Shown here: piece by piece, positions 1 to 10,084 of the stretch
Layout: the number at the start of each line of letters is the position of its first letter
How positions within the stretch are numbered: position 1 is the stretch's first letter
Program-made: the position numbers and the translations under genes
Notes under the pieces: model-generated
Told to the model about the DNA's origin: nothing
Database searches by the model: none
The model's input: only the letters and a program-made list of their open reading frames with translations
Assembly (NCBI GenBank): GCA_035772405.1
Contig: JAYKKM010000341.1
Location: forward strand, 107,001 to 171,000
Source of the DNA: Chrysogorgia sp. JL179-B06
Taxonomy: Eukaryota > Cnidaria > Anthozoa > Scleralcyonacea > Chrysogorgiidae
DNA length: 64,000 bases
Direction: 5' to 3'

Positions 1-950
1 AGCATGTGGATACACATTGGGGGCTGTGGCACGCTCCTAGGCATTGGTTTGTTTGCTTCCCACACCAAGCTCAGTGTTTGTGGATTTGTCGGATATGGCT
101 ACCACATAACATTTATTTGGGTAGCGGTGTGGATGATGTTGGGTTCCTTCTCCATACCTTGGTTTAATTACGAATATCTTGACCATCGCGACGTCAATTG
201 GACTGAGGTGAAAACTATCTTATTTGACTTTCATTATATAATTATGTTAATCGTTGCCTTCTTCATTGGCTCCTTCACCAGCTTTCAAATCAACTGGGAG
301 TTCTGGTATATCAGCGAGTTATCTGGAAGCCCGACAATTATGGGAGTGGCTGGTTTAATACGGCGACCCTTGGTAGCGTTGTCATTTTATCTGTCAGGAT
401 TCCTCATAGAAAAAATCGGTGATCTTAAAACCATAGCAACTTCCTTATACCTACTTTTTATCTCCTTTTTGGCCATATCTTTCATCAAAATTCCCTGGCT
501 TATTCTCACAATCGACTTTCTCCAAGCGGCCGCTTACGGTTTGTCCTACACTGGTGTGACCGTCCATTTTTCAAAGGCTGGGTCCAAGGCGAGCTCGGCC
601 GTAATTCTCGGTACGAATTTTAAATCGGGTTTTGTTATTTCTTAAAGAATATTTTAACATTTTGTAACAGCTTTTACGCTAGCTTACCTCAAGTATCTTT
701 ATTCTAAGACTTATAACTCGCTATTTTTATTTTTAAAGGACTTTTGGAGATGGTTTACGCAATAGGCGTTGATGGCGGAGCAGGAGTTATGGGTTTACTT
801 TTTAATGCCATTGGATCAAGAACAACTTTGTTATGCTACTCCGTTACCATCGCTATCATCCTTATCGGTTTTCTCGCCTACATATATTTTGGTAAAGATC
901 CTGACGAATACGAAAAACTTCCAGTGGATAGCGATAACGAAGACGATTAA
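1..950 (+). CDS. MFSD6-like MFS transporter, copy A (5'-partial; exons 1..610 and 739..950)
   Basis: C-terminal part of a major facilitator superfamily membrane protein; the start lies left of the window. By comparison with complete copy C, this covers about residue 216 to the end. The reading frame stays open to base 610, where a GT donor follows the codon start G. The acceptor is the AG at 737-738, and joining restores the frame as A-V-I-L-G-L-L-E-M-V. Several hydrophobic helices are visible, and the protein ends in a short acidic tail (D-S-D-N-E-D-D). The resemblance to the MFSD6/MFS_1_like branch rests mainly on the N-terminal half seen in other copies. Substrate is unknown. Residues are identical to copies C and E over this stretch. 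It is the most 5' transporter in the array. Confidence 0.82.
611..738 (+). other. Phase-1 intron of transporter copy A (128 bp)
   Basis: GT at 611-612 and AG at 737-738, preceded by a T-rich tract. The same 128-bp intron occurs in every full copy (19131-19258, 36579-36706, 53839-53966, 58038-58165). It splits a glycine codon after its first base. Splicing is inferred from frame restoration; no transcript data are available. Confidence 0.8.
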
Positions 951-1065
951 ACACGAAGCGATAGGACACCCGCTACGAAATGCATTGAAGTTTGACTTGA
1001 CATTTATTTGTAATTGCAAGCGTCGCTGTGTCGTTCTATTGACTCATGCCTTTTCTTAATATTTT

Positions 1066-1071
1066 AATAAA
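1066..1071 (+). terminator. Polyadenylation signal of copy A
   Basis: AATAAA lies 115 bases after the stop codon; a second AATAAA is at 1172-1177. Equivalent first signals are at 19586, 37034 and 54294. Copy F has lost the first signal and keeps only the second, at about 58602. Confidence 0.6.
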
Positions 1072-1199
1072 ATTACGCTAATGGTCGTTTTCTTCAGTAA
1101 TTCACCGAAAGTCGATTAACGAGATGTAGAACTGTTAAAAGAGTTATAAGTCAGCTTCTTAAATAAATTCAAATAAAACGGACTGTGTAGTTATTTATT

Positions 1200-1361
1200 T
1201 ACAAGCTTTGCCACATTGAGTAGCAGGGATACCCCACAGAGCTTATCGCTCCATTACATGCACCATATGCATGTAATTATGCATGTAAGTGAGGTTATGT
1301 AATTATGCATGTAAGTGAGGTTATGCAATAACCAAGAACCGCGCGTGGTGAATCTAGTCTC
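1200..1361. other. Short A/T-rich spacer with a small tandem duplication
   Basis: No gene. It contains a duplicated block built on ATGCATGTAAGTGAGGTTATG around 1270-1325. The block is present in U1 and U2, altered in U3 (37240-37265), and absent after copies E and F, where the sequence jumps from CATTACATGCA directly to ATAACC. Confidence 0.6.
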
Positions 1362-2050
1362 GTTTAAGCCTAGTTTCACGAGCAAGTTTTCTTTGGCAAA
1401 TTTCTTGCCAATTAAACTTGCTCGTGTATATGGTCAACAATTTTTCCTTGAAAAATCTTCCTTGACAAGTTTTATTTGCCCGTGTGAATGATTCAACAAT
1501 GAGTTTTGGTCAAATTATTTCCCTTGACAAGTTTCGTTGCGGCTTAACGGAAGAACGAGTTCTACTGGCACCAATATCGAGAGGAAAACGGCTTTTACCA
1601 CGAAGAAACAACTGGTCTGCACTGAGAACCGCAGACATTCACAAGGATTTGCGAGAAATTTTGTGCGAGAACTAGCGTGATACCGCCGACCGTATATAGT
1701 CGTAGAAGTTTTGAAAGTTTTTTTCGTTAGCCTACATAATAATTGTACATTACAATAAATGTTTTCGTTTACTATCATAAAACAATCATATCTTGTCTTT
1801 ATTTGATGTTCACACGAGCTTTCTTGGGTTTGAAGCGATTCCAAAAGAAGTGAAGTTGCTCGGTCTATCAATTTACCACCAGCTGTTCCCAATGCCATCG
1901 TGGCTACTGAGGTGTTCGATTCGTGACAATGCCTAAAGCCAACGTTTACACACAAGCAATTTGCTCGTGTGTATGAGTGCCAGCTTTTGAACAAGGAAAC
2001 TTGTCAAGGAAAAACTTGTCATGTTCAAAATTTGCCCGTGTAAACGGCGT
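1362..2050. mobile_element. ~690-bp foldback MITE (copy after gene A)
   Basis: Non-coding element. Its ends are built from related inverted motifs of the type GTTTACACGRGCAA at the left and TTGCCCGTGTAAAC at the right. Further internal inverted copies (ACACGAGCAAGTTT with AAACTTGCTCGTGT) sit near its left end. The open frames inside are not matched to any transposase I know. Eight related copies occur in the window, one on each side of most transporter copies, so it travels with the transporter duplicates. Confidence 0.6.
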
Positions 2051-2563
2051 GTCTAGCCTCCTTCGCAGGCATCACCGCGCTACGGCGTGTCTATTATGCG
2101 CATTTTTGCTAAACTATCCTGGCGGGCGTTCGTTTGGTTTGACAGTCACCTAAAGCCTTAATTATTCACGAATCGAACATGCACGTTTGTTTACGACCGT
2201 AACTATAAGCTGATTTATAGACTTCTTTACCATTCGTGACGACCTGTAATGCCGCACGACTTTACGACTTGCTAACCATTCGTGTCCATTGTAGTATTGG
2301 ACATGTATGAATGCATGGTTGAATTTGCCCCTCAACGTACTCTTCCAAATTGACTTCGTGAAACAACCCGAAATACGATACTTTCTCCCGAAATTGAATA
2401 GTCTCCTTAGGCTTATGTGCGCCTTCACCTGATTATTTTCCTTTTGATCCCCCGGCTAGCCGATTCTTATTATTCGCTTCGGCGCCGAACGAAGCTATTA
2501 ATATGGCAAGTTAATACAAATTCACTGTGACACTGCTGGAATTGCGTACGATGATAGCTCATT
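2051..2563. other. Transporter upstream region, displaced by Ngaro insertion
   Basis: No gene recognised. The sequence is collinear with the region upstream of copies C, D and E (for example 16694-17242). It includes a GC-rich stretch with a short palindrome around CGCTTCGGCGCCGAACGAAG. In this unit it is separated from the downstream pseudogene by the 5.7-kb Ngaro-type insertion at base 2564. Confidence 0.55.
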
Positions 2564-3090
2564 AACACCTGCATTCACTTTACTTACCCGTATGGTTGGT
2601 TAGGTGCAGACGGGGGGTACACCGACTTACCAGGCTCTTGTTATTACTTGGATTCAGGTCGGGATGCCCTGTTGTGATCTCCAATCTTGACCTGACCACC
2701 ACCGTCTACACCTATCACACCGATTTTTATCGGTGGAAATGGCTTTTGATTACAGGGAGGGATGGTGGGCATTTTCGTAATCTGCTCGCTTGTCGTGCTA
2801 CTGATGCTCTGCTATGTGAAGTCTTCGCTGTGCCGTAAGTGGGCGTGATGATCAGCCACGCCTGGTGTGCCTATCGTATAGCCAGTCGCTTGCTCGCCCC
2901 AAGCCCTGCGCAGTTCATTAGTTGTTAACCTTGGTTATATACTAACCTCATTTAACACCTGCATTCACTTTACTTACCCGTATGGTTGGTTAGGTGCAGA
3001 CGGGGGGTACACCGACTTACCAGGCTCTTGTTATTACTTGGATTCAGGTCGGGATGCCCTGTTGTGATCTCCAATCTTGACCTGACCACC
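2564..3090. repeat. B2-A2-B1 split direct repeat block, Ngaro copy 1
   Basis: B2 2564-2700 and B1 2954-3090 both start with AACACCTGCATTC and end with CCTGACCACC. A2 lies between them and ends in ACTAACCTCATTT. A 70-bp piece (2701-2770) is unique to this block. The equivalents are 21084-21610 and 38506-39024; the third has lost about 15 bases at its A2-B1 junction. Confidence 0.8.
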
Positions 3091-3189
3091 AAAAGTGATA
3101 TATCCTATATATATATCACCCATCCAAGTAATATATTCCCCGTGATCCCCTCAACTGCACTAAACCACTGATACCACTGTTACTGCAGG

Positions 3190-4763
3190 TGAATATTGTC
3201 AATCTGGGACTGCTTCACTGCACCCCGTCAATATTGCCAATCTGGGACTGCACCCAGTGAATATTGCTAATCTGGGACTGCACCCAGTTAATATTGCCAA
3301 TCTGGGACTGCACCCAGTGAGTATTGCCAATCTGGGACTGCACCCAGTGAATATTGCCAATCTGGGACTGCACCCAGTGAATATTGCCAATCTGGGACTG
3401 CACCCAGTGAATATTGCTAATCTGGGACTGCACCCAGTGAATATTGCCAATCTGGGACTGCACCCAGTGAATATTGCCAATCTGGGACCGCACCCAGTGA
3501 GTATTGCCAATCTGGGACTGCACCCAGTGAATATTGCCAATCTGGGACTGCACCCAGTGAGTATTGCCAATCTGGGACTGCACCCAGTGAATATTGCCAA
3601 TCTGGGACTGCACCCAGTGAATATTGCCAATCTGGGACTGCACCCAGTGAATGTTGCCAATCTGGGACTGCACCCAGTGCGTATTGCCAATCTGGGACTG
3701 CACCCAGTGAATATTGCCAATCTGGGACTGCACCCAGTGAATATTGCCAATCTGGGACTGCACCCAGTGAATATTGCCAATCTGGGACTGCACCCAGTGA
3801 ATGTTGCCACTCTGGGACTGCGCCCGGTGAGTATTGCCAATCTGGGACTGCACCCAGTGAATATTGCCAGTCTGGGACTGCACCCAGTGAATATTGCCAA
3901 TCTGGGACTGCACCCAGTGACTATTGCCACTCTGGGACTGCACCCAGTGAATGTTACCAATCTGGGACTGCACCCAGTGAGTATTCCCAATCTGGGACTG
4001 CACCCAGTGAATATTGCCAATCTGGGACTGCACCCAGTGAATATTGCCAATCTGGGACTGCACCCAGTGAATGTTGCCACTCTGGGACTGCGCCCGGTGA
4101 GTATTGCCAATCTGGAACTGCACCCAGTGAATATTGCCAGTCTGGGACTGCACCCAGTGAATATTGCCAATCTGGGACTGCACCCAGTGACTATTGCCAC
4201 TCTGGGACTGCACCCAGTGAATGTTGCCACTCTGGGACTGCGCCCGGTGAGTATTGCCAATCTGGGACTGCACCCAGTGAATATTGCCAGTCTGGGACTG
4301 CACCCAGTGAATATTGCCAATCTGGGACTGCACCCAGTGACTATTGCCACTCTGGGACTGCACCCAGTGAATGTTGCCAATCTGGGACTGCACCCAGTGA
4401 GTATTCCCAATCTGGCACTGCACCCAGTGAATATTGCCAATCTGGGACTGCACCCAGTGAATATTGCCAATCTGGGACTGCACCCAGTGACTATTGCCAC
4501 TCTGGGACTGCACCCAGTGAATGTTGCCAATCTGGGACTGCACCCAGTGAGTATTGCCAATCTGGGACTGCACCCAGTGAATATTGCCAATCTGGGACTG
4601 TACCCAGTGAATAATGCCAATCTGGGACTGCACCCAGTGAATATTGCTAATCTGGGATTTCACCCAGTGCATATTGCCGATCTGGGACTGCACCTAGTGA
4701 CTGCCAATCTGGAGTCGCACCCAGTGTGCTGCACTGTCAATTTGGGGTTGTACCCAGTTTGTT
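3190..4763. repeat. 30-bp minisatellite 1, copy 1 (~50 repeats)
   Basis: Head-to-tail 30-mers around the core CTGGGACTGCACCCAGT plus GAATATTGCCAAT. Because the period is divisible by three and the unit lacks stops, several frames stay open for about 500 codons, giving meaningless repeat peptides (such as NIANLGLHPV). Variant units (CGCCCGG, GTATTCCC) recur in blocks, showing higher-order spread. Confidence 0.95.
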
Positions 4764-5121
4764 AGAATGCCAGTAAGTGCGTAAAACAGTGTGCGAGAAT
4801 GCAGTCTGCAGCTGCAACCGGTTTGCTAGAATGCCACTACGTAAGTGCAACAGCATGGATGTAGTCTTGGACTGGATGTAGTCTTGGACGCACCCAGTTT
4901 GCTTTAGTGTCAGAAGTGTGTGCACTAATGATATGCGAGAATGTAATTTGGGACATGACTACCGATCAGGGGGGGGGGGGGGGTTGCACCCAATAATGTG
5001 TAATAGTGCCCATATGATAATATGCCCAATGACAAGCAGACAACATTTATTTATTAATTTATTTTTTTTTTGCCATAGAGTCTAAAATTTCTGTAGGTGT
5101 TCTTATATACAATTGGTAAGT
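4764..5121. other. Spacer between the two minisatellites, with 15-G tract
   Basis: Degenerate decaying repeat units up to about 4900, then a pure run of 15 G at 4969-4983 and an A/T-rich stretch. No gene seen. The G run is 16 in U2 (23451-23466) and 31 in U3 (40294-40324). Confidence 0.7.
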
Positions 5122-6330
5122 GAATGCCAATCTGGGACTGCACCCAGTGAATGCCAATCTGGTGCTGGCACCCAGTATGCTAGAAATGCCATTCTGGGGC
5201 TGCACCCAGTTTGCTAGAGCTGCCAGTCTGGGACTGCACCCAGTATGCTAGAATGCCAGTCTGGGACTGCACCCAGTTTGCTAGAAATGCCAGTCTGGGA
5301 CTGCACCCAGTTTGCTAGAATGCCATTTTGGGAATGCACCCAGTTTGCTAGAAATGCCAGTCTGGGACTGCACCCAGTTTGCTAGAATGCCATTTTGGAA
5401 CTGCACCCAGTTTGCTAGAATGCCATTTTGGGAATGCATCCCCCAGTTTGCTAGAATGCCATTTCGGGAATGCACCCAGTTTGCTAGAAATGCCATTCTG
5501 GGACTGTACCCAGTTTGCTAGAAATGCCAGTCTGGGACTGCACCCAGTATGCTAGAATGCCATTTTGGGAATGCCCCCAGTTTGCTAGAAATGCCAGTCT
5601 GGGACTGCACCCAGTTTGCTAGAATGCCAGTCTGGGACTGCACCCAGTATGCTAGAATGCCATTTTGGGAATGTACCCAGTTTGCTAGAAATGCCAGTCT
5701 GGGACTGCGCCCAGTTTGCTAGAAATGCCAGTCTAGGACTGCACCCAGTTTGCTAGAAATGCCAGTCTGGGACTGCACCCAGTTTTCTAGAATGCCATTT
5801 TGGGACTGCACCCAGTTTGCTAGAATGCCATTTTGGGAATGCACCCAGTTTGCTAGAAATGGCAGTCTGGAACTGCACCCAGTATGCTAGAATGCCATTT
5901 TGGGAATGCACCCAGTTTGCTAGAATGCCATGGACTGCACCCAGTTTGCTAGAAATGCCAGTCTGGGACTGCACCCAGTTTGCTAGAAATGCCATTTTGG
6001 GAATGCACCCAGTTTGCTAGAAATGCTAGTCTGGGACTGCACCCAGTATGCTAGAATGCCATTTTTGGGAATGCACCCAGTTTGCTAGAAATGCCAGTCT
6101 GGGACTGCACCCAGTATGCTAGAATGCCATTTTGGGAATGCACCCTGCAGTTTGCTAGAATGCCATTTTGGGAATGCACCGCTAGAATGCCAGTCTGGGA
6201 CTGCACCCAGTTTGCTAGAAATGCCATTTTGGGAATGCACCCAGTTTGCTAGAATGCCAGTCTGGGACTGCACCCAGTTTGCTAGAAATGCCAGTCTGGG
6301 ACTTGCGCTTAGTTTGCTAGGATGCCCGTC
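5122..6330. repeat. 33/34-bp minisatellite 2, copy 1
   Basis: Degenerate tandem units with the same CTGGGACTGCACCCAGT core as minisatellite 1 but a different spacer (TTGCTAGAAATGCC). Periods alternate around 33-34 bp, so frames break up. Sub-variants have CATTTTGGGAATG in place of CAGTCTGGGACTG. Confidence 0.93.
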
Positions 6331-6516
6331 TGGGGTTATACTTGCTGTCGACCTTAATGTCACTTAGCGCAAGATGCATTGGTGAGTCGAATTTATTGGA
6401 GCTTGTAGTAATTTCCCCAGAGCGCAAAGAAAAACAACTTTACAATGCTGTGCAGCACGCTACCCAAAGTAGAGTATGTATATATTTGTTCAGGTCTAGA
6501 GGCGGATAAAATCTTT

Positions 6517-6901
6517 CTAAAATCTCAAATGTGACCGGGAGACGCTGCCGGATAGCCCCACCTTGGGCTTTATTCCCCTTAAGACGCCTTGTCGTCGTAG
6601 ACAATTGCTCACAGGATTGGCCAAACCATGTTCGATGTGCAAAAACGCACGCCTGCTAAAGATACTTTAATTGACTCAGCTTTTAATACGCGCGAAAGGT
6701 GCGATGCAAAAGTCATTAATATCCACTCGCTTGCGGCAGAGGGGAACCATTCTTGTTCACCGACTGGCTCCAGTGACAAAACTCTAAGAATCTGCGTTGA
6801 GCAGTCGAATATGTTCGCCGAGTTGACCCATGAGCCAGACCTTGGCACATCAACGCCCTTGTTCTATTTGTCAGAGCTGCAATGTCAGCCGCGCTAGCCA
6901 A
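6517..6901 (-). pseudogene. Tyrosine recombinase N-terminal (SAM-like) domain remnant, Ngaro copy 1
   Basis: On the minus strand the frame reads G-S-T-R-R-T-Y-S-T-A-Q-R-R-F-L-E-F-C, the hallmark of the N-terminal core-binding domain of DIRS/Ngaro-type tyrosine recombinases. After a frameshift it continues as L-M-T-F-A-S-H-L-S-R-V-L-K-A-E-S-I-K-V and A-G-V-R-F. It stops before the catalytic domain, whose place is taken by minisatellite 2. So there is no R-H-R-Y catalytic core and the piece cannot be active. It lies directly downstream (minus strand) of the RNase H remnant, the normal order for Ngaro-type elements. The family assignment comes from motif recognition only. Confidence 0.72.
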
Positions 6902-7250
6902 TCGTGAGGTGTGTTCACGGATGTCGGGTTGGCTTGCTGTGCTAGTCGGCTGGAAGCCTGCATGTTAAAACGAGACGAAGCATCAACCACCACATTAGTT
7001 TTACGGCACATATGTAGCCATCGGTTTGAAGTTGTGTCGCGCAGACACGAGAAAAATTGCGCGAATGCGGTGCATTATCTTGTCATCTTTTGCCGGACGT
7101 GATGACAGAAACTACGCTCTCTTTGTCGCACAGGAACTGAACGCATTTACGAGACCACTCCCTATCCCAAATATGGCATGTGAGCACAATGGGGTACAGT
7201 TCGTTATAAGCGATTGCCAAAGGCCGTTGTGACGCTGACCAGGTGTTTTT
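6885..7250 (-). pseudogene. RNase H domain remnant, Ngaro copy 1
   Basis: The minus-strand translation gives A-I-A-Y-N-E-L-Y-P-I-V-L, then V-Q-F-L-C-D-K-E-S-V-V, and after a frameshift K-T-N-V-V-V-D-A-S-S-R-F-N-M-Q. These are the conserved E, D and D blocks of the RNase H domain of DIRS/Ngaro-type reverse transcriptases. At least one in-frame stop and frameshifts break it. It directly precedes the recombinase remnant on the same strand. The RT fragment next to it is on the opposite strand. Confidence 0.75.
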
Positions 7251-7260
7251 ACTAGTTTAG

Positions 7261-7400
7261 TTGACCTCTTTGAATGGTTACGACGTTCGCGAACTTTTAC
7301 ATTATTTAGACGACTATTTTACCATGGGCCCCGCAGGTATGGGTATTTGCGCAATTCTGTTTAAAGCCATCAATCGCCGGAGAAGTGCGACGGGCCTACC
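7261..7400 (+). pseudogene. Inverted reverse-transcriptase fragment (YLDD box), Ngaro copy 1
   Basis: On the plus strand about 27 residues read R-E-L-L-H-Y-L-D-D-Y-F-T-M-G-P-A-G-M-G, matching the catalytic YxDD region of Ngaro/DIRS reverse transcriptases (typically HYLDDF-x-T-x-GP). The rest of the RT is missing. The fragment runs opposite to the RNase H and recombinase pieces on either side of it, so an internal inversion happened in this element before the array was amplified (all three units show it). Confidence 0.65.
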
Positions 7401-7439
7401 ACCCGCCTCAGGGTTCGAGCATAAGCCGAAGGGAAGAGA

Positions 7440-8099
7440 CAGCAGATCGCGCGATCTACGTGTAAAGGCAGCTGAAACCATGCATGTCAACATATCTAAC
7501 ACCTCTTGTTTCTTTCGCGCGGTGACTACAGTTACAGGCACGATCGAGCCCCTTTTGATGATAAATGAAGGCGATTCGGTCGTTGGGGCCTCTAAATTTT
7601 TGGCCATCTCGAGAAACTAATTTTCTAGTGTTGTCGAGACGACTTTCGGTGGGATTGGCGAGCGACCGGGCCCGAAGGAAAAACGCTTGGTAATTCAGAG
7701 CATTTGTCAAGAAGTTCGAGCGTCCAGTTTCGCCTGCGTTTGCCTGAATGTAGAGTTCCCTGCCCGGGGACTTGCAATGCCAACAAATAAAGGAGCAGTT
7801 AACATACCTTGCTGTGAGTGACGGCTATGAATCGCTGGTCATACCTGAACCGAACGGGCCATTGCGACTCCATACCTTTTCTCCGCACTGTTTCCCGGAG
7901 TGGTGTCGCCAAGTTGCTCGAGAGCCTGGATTCGTCCGTGTTGTCCTGACTGTTGTCCATTCGCTTGCGCTACAGCTTGCGTTACCACTTCGACCAAGCT
8001 AGTTCGGAATTTGATTGACTGGAAGGCAAGTGACCAATTGATATTTGTTCGTGCGTGTATCGTACCACTGCTACTCCCTCCGTCGTTCCCTGTCTCCAT
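7440..8099 (-). pseudogene. Gag-like ORF remnant, Ngaro copy 1
   Basis: On the minus strand an open segment from about 8099 begins M-E-T-G-N-D-G-G-S-S-S-G and continues through stops and frameshifts to a piece with D-M-L-T-C-M-V-S-A-A-F. It occupies the position expected for the gag-like first ORF of a Ngaro-type element, just inside A1. Sequence support for the gag label is weak; position is the main argument. Copy 1 has lost 242 bp here compared with the copies at 25622 and 42815. Confidence 0.4.
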
Positions 8100-8102
8100 T
8101 TC

Positions 8103-8286
8103 TATTTTCGCAATCTGCTCGCTTGTCGTGCTACTGATGCTCTGCTATGTGAAGTCTTCGCTGTGCCGTCAGTGGGCGTAATGATCAGCCACGCGTGGTG
8201 TGCCTATCGTATAGCCAGTCGCTTGCTCGCCCCAAGCCCTGCGCAGTTCATTAGTTGTTAACCTTGGTTATATACTAACCTCATTT
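8103..8286. repeat. A1 terminal repeat of Ngaro copy 1
   Basis: Matches A2 (2771-2953) over about 184 bp with a few substitutions, ending ACTAACCTCATTT. The chromosomal flank AAAATAAAATATTTT resumes at 8287. Equivalents are 26524-26707 and 43719-43902. Confidence 0.8.
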
Positions 8287-8524
8287 AAAATAAAATATTT
8301 TACTAACCTTCAAACATTACAACTAACTCCATATGACCCAGCGTTTCGCCACTCCAATCTAGTGTCGAAATTTTGGGTCATGGATATATGCAGTAACTTT
8401 TAAGTTACGTTCAAAAAACTATTTATTAAACCCAGAGTAGCGTCAAACTATGTCTGATTTATTGGTTGCGTTGGGACATTATTTATTAATTAAGATACCT
8501 ACATAAATTATAAAACACTATAGC

Positions 8525-8883
8525 GTGGTTCACATGAGCAACGAAAGTAAAGCATAAGCAACGTAAATAAGAAATAAGAAAGTAATAAGAAAGTAAAAGA
8601 AAGTAAAGAAAGTAAAGTAAAGCATGAGCATAAGCAACGAAAATAAAGCATGACTTTTGCTCTGGGACGTACGAAGATAAAACAACGAGAATGTTTCTTT
8701 GACTTTGTTTCCTCTTTTGTTTTGCTCTTGCCAGCCTTATGCTTCTTATATATGCTTGGCTTATGCTTCTTATAATCATGATTATGTATTTATGTCCATC
8801 TTTATGTCGCAGGCTTGACTTCATTCCTGTGTTTGCCTTTTGTCTTGTCCTTATGATTATGATTATGCTCACGTGTGAACCAC
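8525..8883. mobile_element. Upstream MITE (TIR GTGGTTCACATGAGC), pseudogene copy 1
   Basis: Terminal inverted repeats GTGGTTCACATGAGC and GCTCACGTGTGAACCAC bound 359 bp. This is longer than the ~280-bp version before intact genes because AAGTAAAG-type simple repeats have expanded inside. It ends about 108 bp before the ATG of the pseudogene. Confidence 0.7.
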
Positions 8884-8990
8884 TTCAGTATGTCACATTA
8901 AGCCTCTCATATACCCAACTGCGAGTATTTCATCTAGCCACGACCTTGGAGAAATTTCCGATCAAGTATATCTTAATTACCTGCAGCAAC

Positions 8991-9704
8991 ATGGCGTTAT
9001 TTTCTATGTCATCTTTGGCACTCAAATGGAGTTATTTCTTTTTAGTAGGCAGTGTGATTGGTTTTACTGAGTACAGCAATGTTTATATGAAACAACTTGG
9101 CTTCAGCCCATCTCAGATTGGATTGACATCACTTATGGGCATACAGCACTTACATGTATGCTTACCGCTGTTCGGATATCGCGGGGACAGATTTCGAGCA
9201 AGGAAACTCGTTTTAGTCGTAATGACCGCAGTGATTATCCTAACATCTCTCGCTCCTCTCTTGCCACTTGTCGTGTCTTTCCCAACATGCTTCGTAAACC
9301 CGAATAAGACCCAAACGAATCGCACCAGTGATCTTTCGAAGGTATTCTTTCAGAACGTTAGCCGGCGTGACGTGTCTGTCAACAGATCATCGGACACTTT
9401 TCTACTTCCAACAAACGTACAAAACGATTCCAGATTTACGCCGAATTCCACAGGTGTGAAAATGCCAACTCCAGTAGAGAAGGTGAAGCGGAACAACTAT
9501 ATTCCTTGGCTGAGCACTCTTTTTGTATTCATGCATCGTCAAAGCGCTTTTTACAGTTTTACTTCGAGGTATCTTATCTCTAGAAAACGTGGCTACAATG
9601 ACGTATATTAAAGAAGAGAGAGCACGCTACGGCAGATACAGCATGTGGATACACGTTGGGGTCTGTGCCACTCTCCTAGGCATTGGTTTGTTTGCTTCCC
9701 ACAC
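8991..9704 (+). pseudogene. Truncated MFSD6-like transporter pseudogene, copy B1
   Basis: Homologous to residues 1 to about 238 of the intact transporter, starting at the same ATG. Relative to copy C it has a 6-bp in-frame insertion near 9150, a 3-bp loss at 9363 and a 2-bp deletion just after the ATG at 9531 (ATGCATCGTC against ATGGCCATCGCC), which shifts the frame. Homology stops at ...TTCCCACAC (9704) and is replaced by G-rich sequence, so the C-terminal half and exon 2 are absent. The same lesions are in B2 and B3, so it was a pseudogene before the large unit was duplicated. Confidence 0.88.
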
Positions 9705-9735
9705 TTGGGAAGGTTAGGGAAGGTTGGGGTTGGGT
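9705..9735. other. G-rich junction where the transporter pseudogene is cut off
   Basis: TTGGGAAGGTTAGGG followed by AAGGTTGGGGTTGGG, a telomere-like but irregular G-rich run exactly at the truncation point. The U3 copy of the junction (45321-45385) is longer and contains GGGTTAGGGTTAGG. Confidence 0.55.
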
Positions 9736-10075
9736 TTCCTTAATACTAATAAAAGGATCGTCCAGAAGACTAGTGCTCGCGGGCGCTGACAAAGAACGCC
9801 CGGGATGTAGTAAGACCCCTTCGAGTAGCTGATAAGAGCTGCCACGTTCTCCAAGACGACTTGAGATAAACCAAGGGTTCTTTCAAATTGCCCTACTCGA
9901 TTTGGTCCGTACTCAGAACTAAGCCCCGCGATCCCTTCGCAGACGCATCTCAAGAGCAAATCAAAGAACTGTCCAAGATTTGGTATCACATTGGGCATTT
10001 ATACATAAAAACAAATCTGTCTGTCTTTTGGCGGTGTCATACGGTCAGCGGTGGTAACATATCTGGTTGAATACT
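9736..10075. other. Unassigned unique sequence after pseudogene B1
   Basis: Both strands have short open frames (for example a 94-codon minus frame ending at 9714), but I do not recognise a protein family or repeat. It is present in all three units (28157-28496, 45382-45722). Confidence 0.3.
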
Positions 10076-10084
10076 TCATTAAAG

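Larger units (their letters stand above)
2564..8286 (-). mobile_element. Degenerate Ngaro/DIRS-type retrotransposon, copy 1 (split direct repeats)
   Basis: Read on the minus strand the order is A1 (8286-8103), internal region, B1 (3090-2954), A2 (2953-2771), B2 (2700-2564). This is the split-direct-repeat layout of Ngaro/PAT-type tyrosine-recombinase retrotransposons. B1 and B2 are 137-bp near-identical copies 390 bp apart; A1 and A2 match over about 184 bp. Copies C, D and E show the uninterrupted target (about 17240), so the insertion is exact. CTCATT(T)AA is found at the left edge, the right edge and the A2-B1 junction, as expected for circle integration by a recombinase. Inside are minisatellites and broken gag-like, RT, RNase H and recombinase pieces. 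It is not autonomous. Confidence 0.78.

Noticed and set aside
1515..1994. 159-codon minus-strand frame inside the ~690-bp MITE (and its copies)
   Set aside because: No known domain, and single-base indels shift or truncate it in other copies, as expected for non-coding foldback DNA.
2564..3090. tRNA-derived SINE dimer, suggested by the GGTTGGTTAGGTG motif and short repeated blocks
   Set aside because: No convincing A and B boxes, and the blocks fit exactly as B2-A2-B1 split direct repeats, with A1 found 5 kb away.
3199..4765. Open frames of 473, 492 and 502 codons over minisatellite 1 (and the matching ones at 21636-23247 and 39050-40091)
   Set aside because: They occur in several frames on both strands at once, because a 30-bp unit without stop codons keeps every such frame open. 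The peptides are simple repeats, and repeat number changes freely between units.
3190..6330. CRISPR-like array of regular 30-bp repeats
   Set aside because: There are no variable spacers, the repeats are contiguous, and the context is eukaryotic.
8739..8990. Upstream in-frame part of the 290-codon pseudogene frame as coding sequence
   Set aside because: It lies in the upstream MITE and has no counterpart in the conserved transporter.
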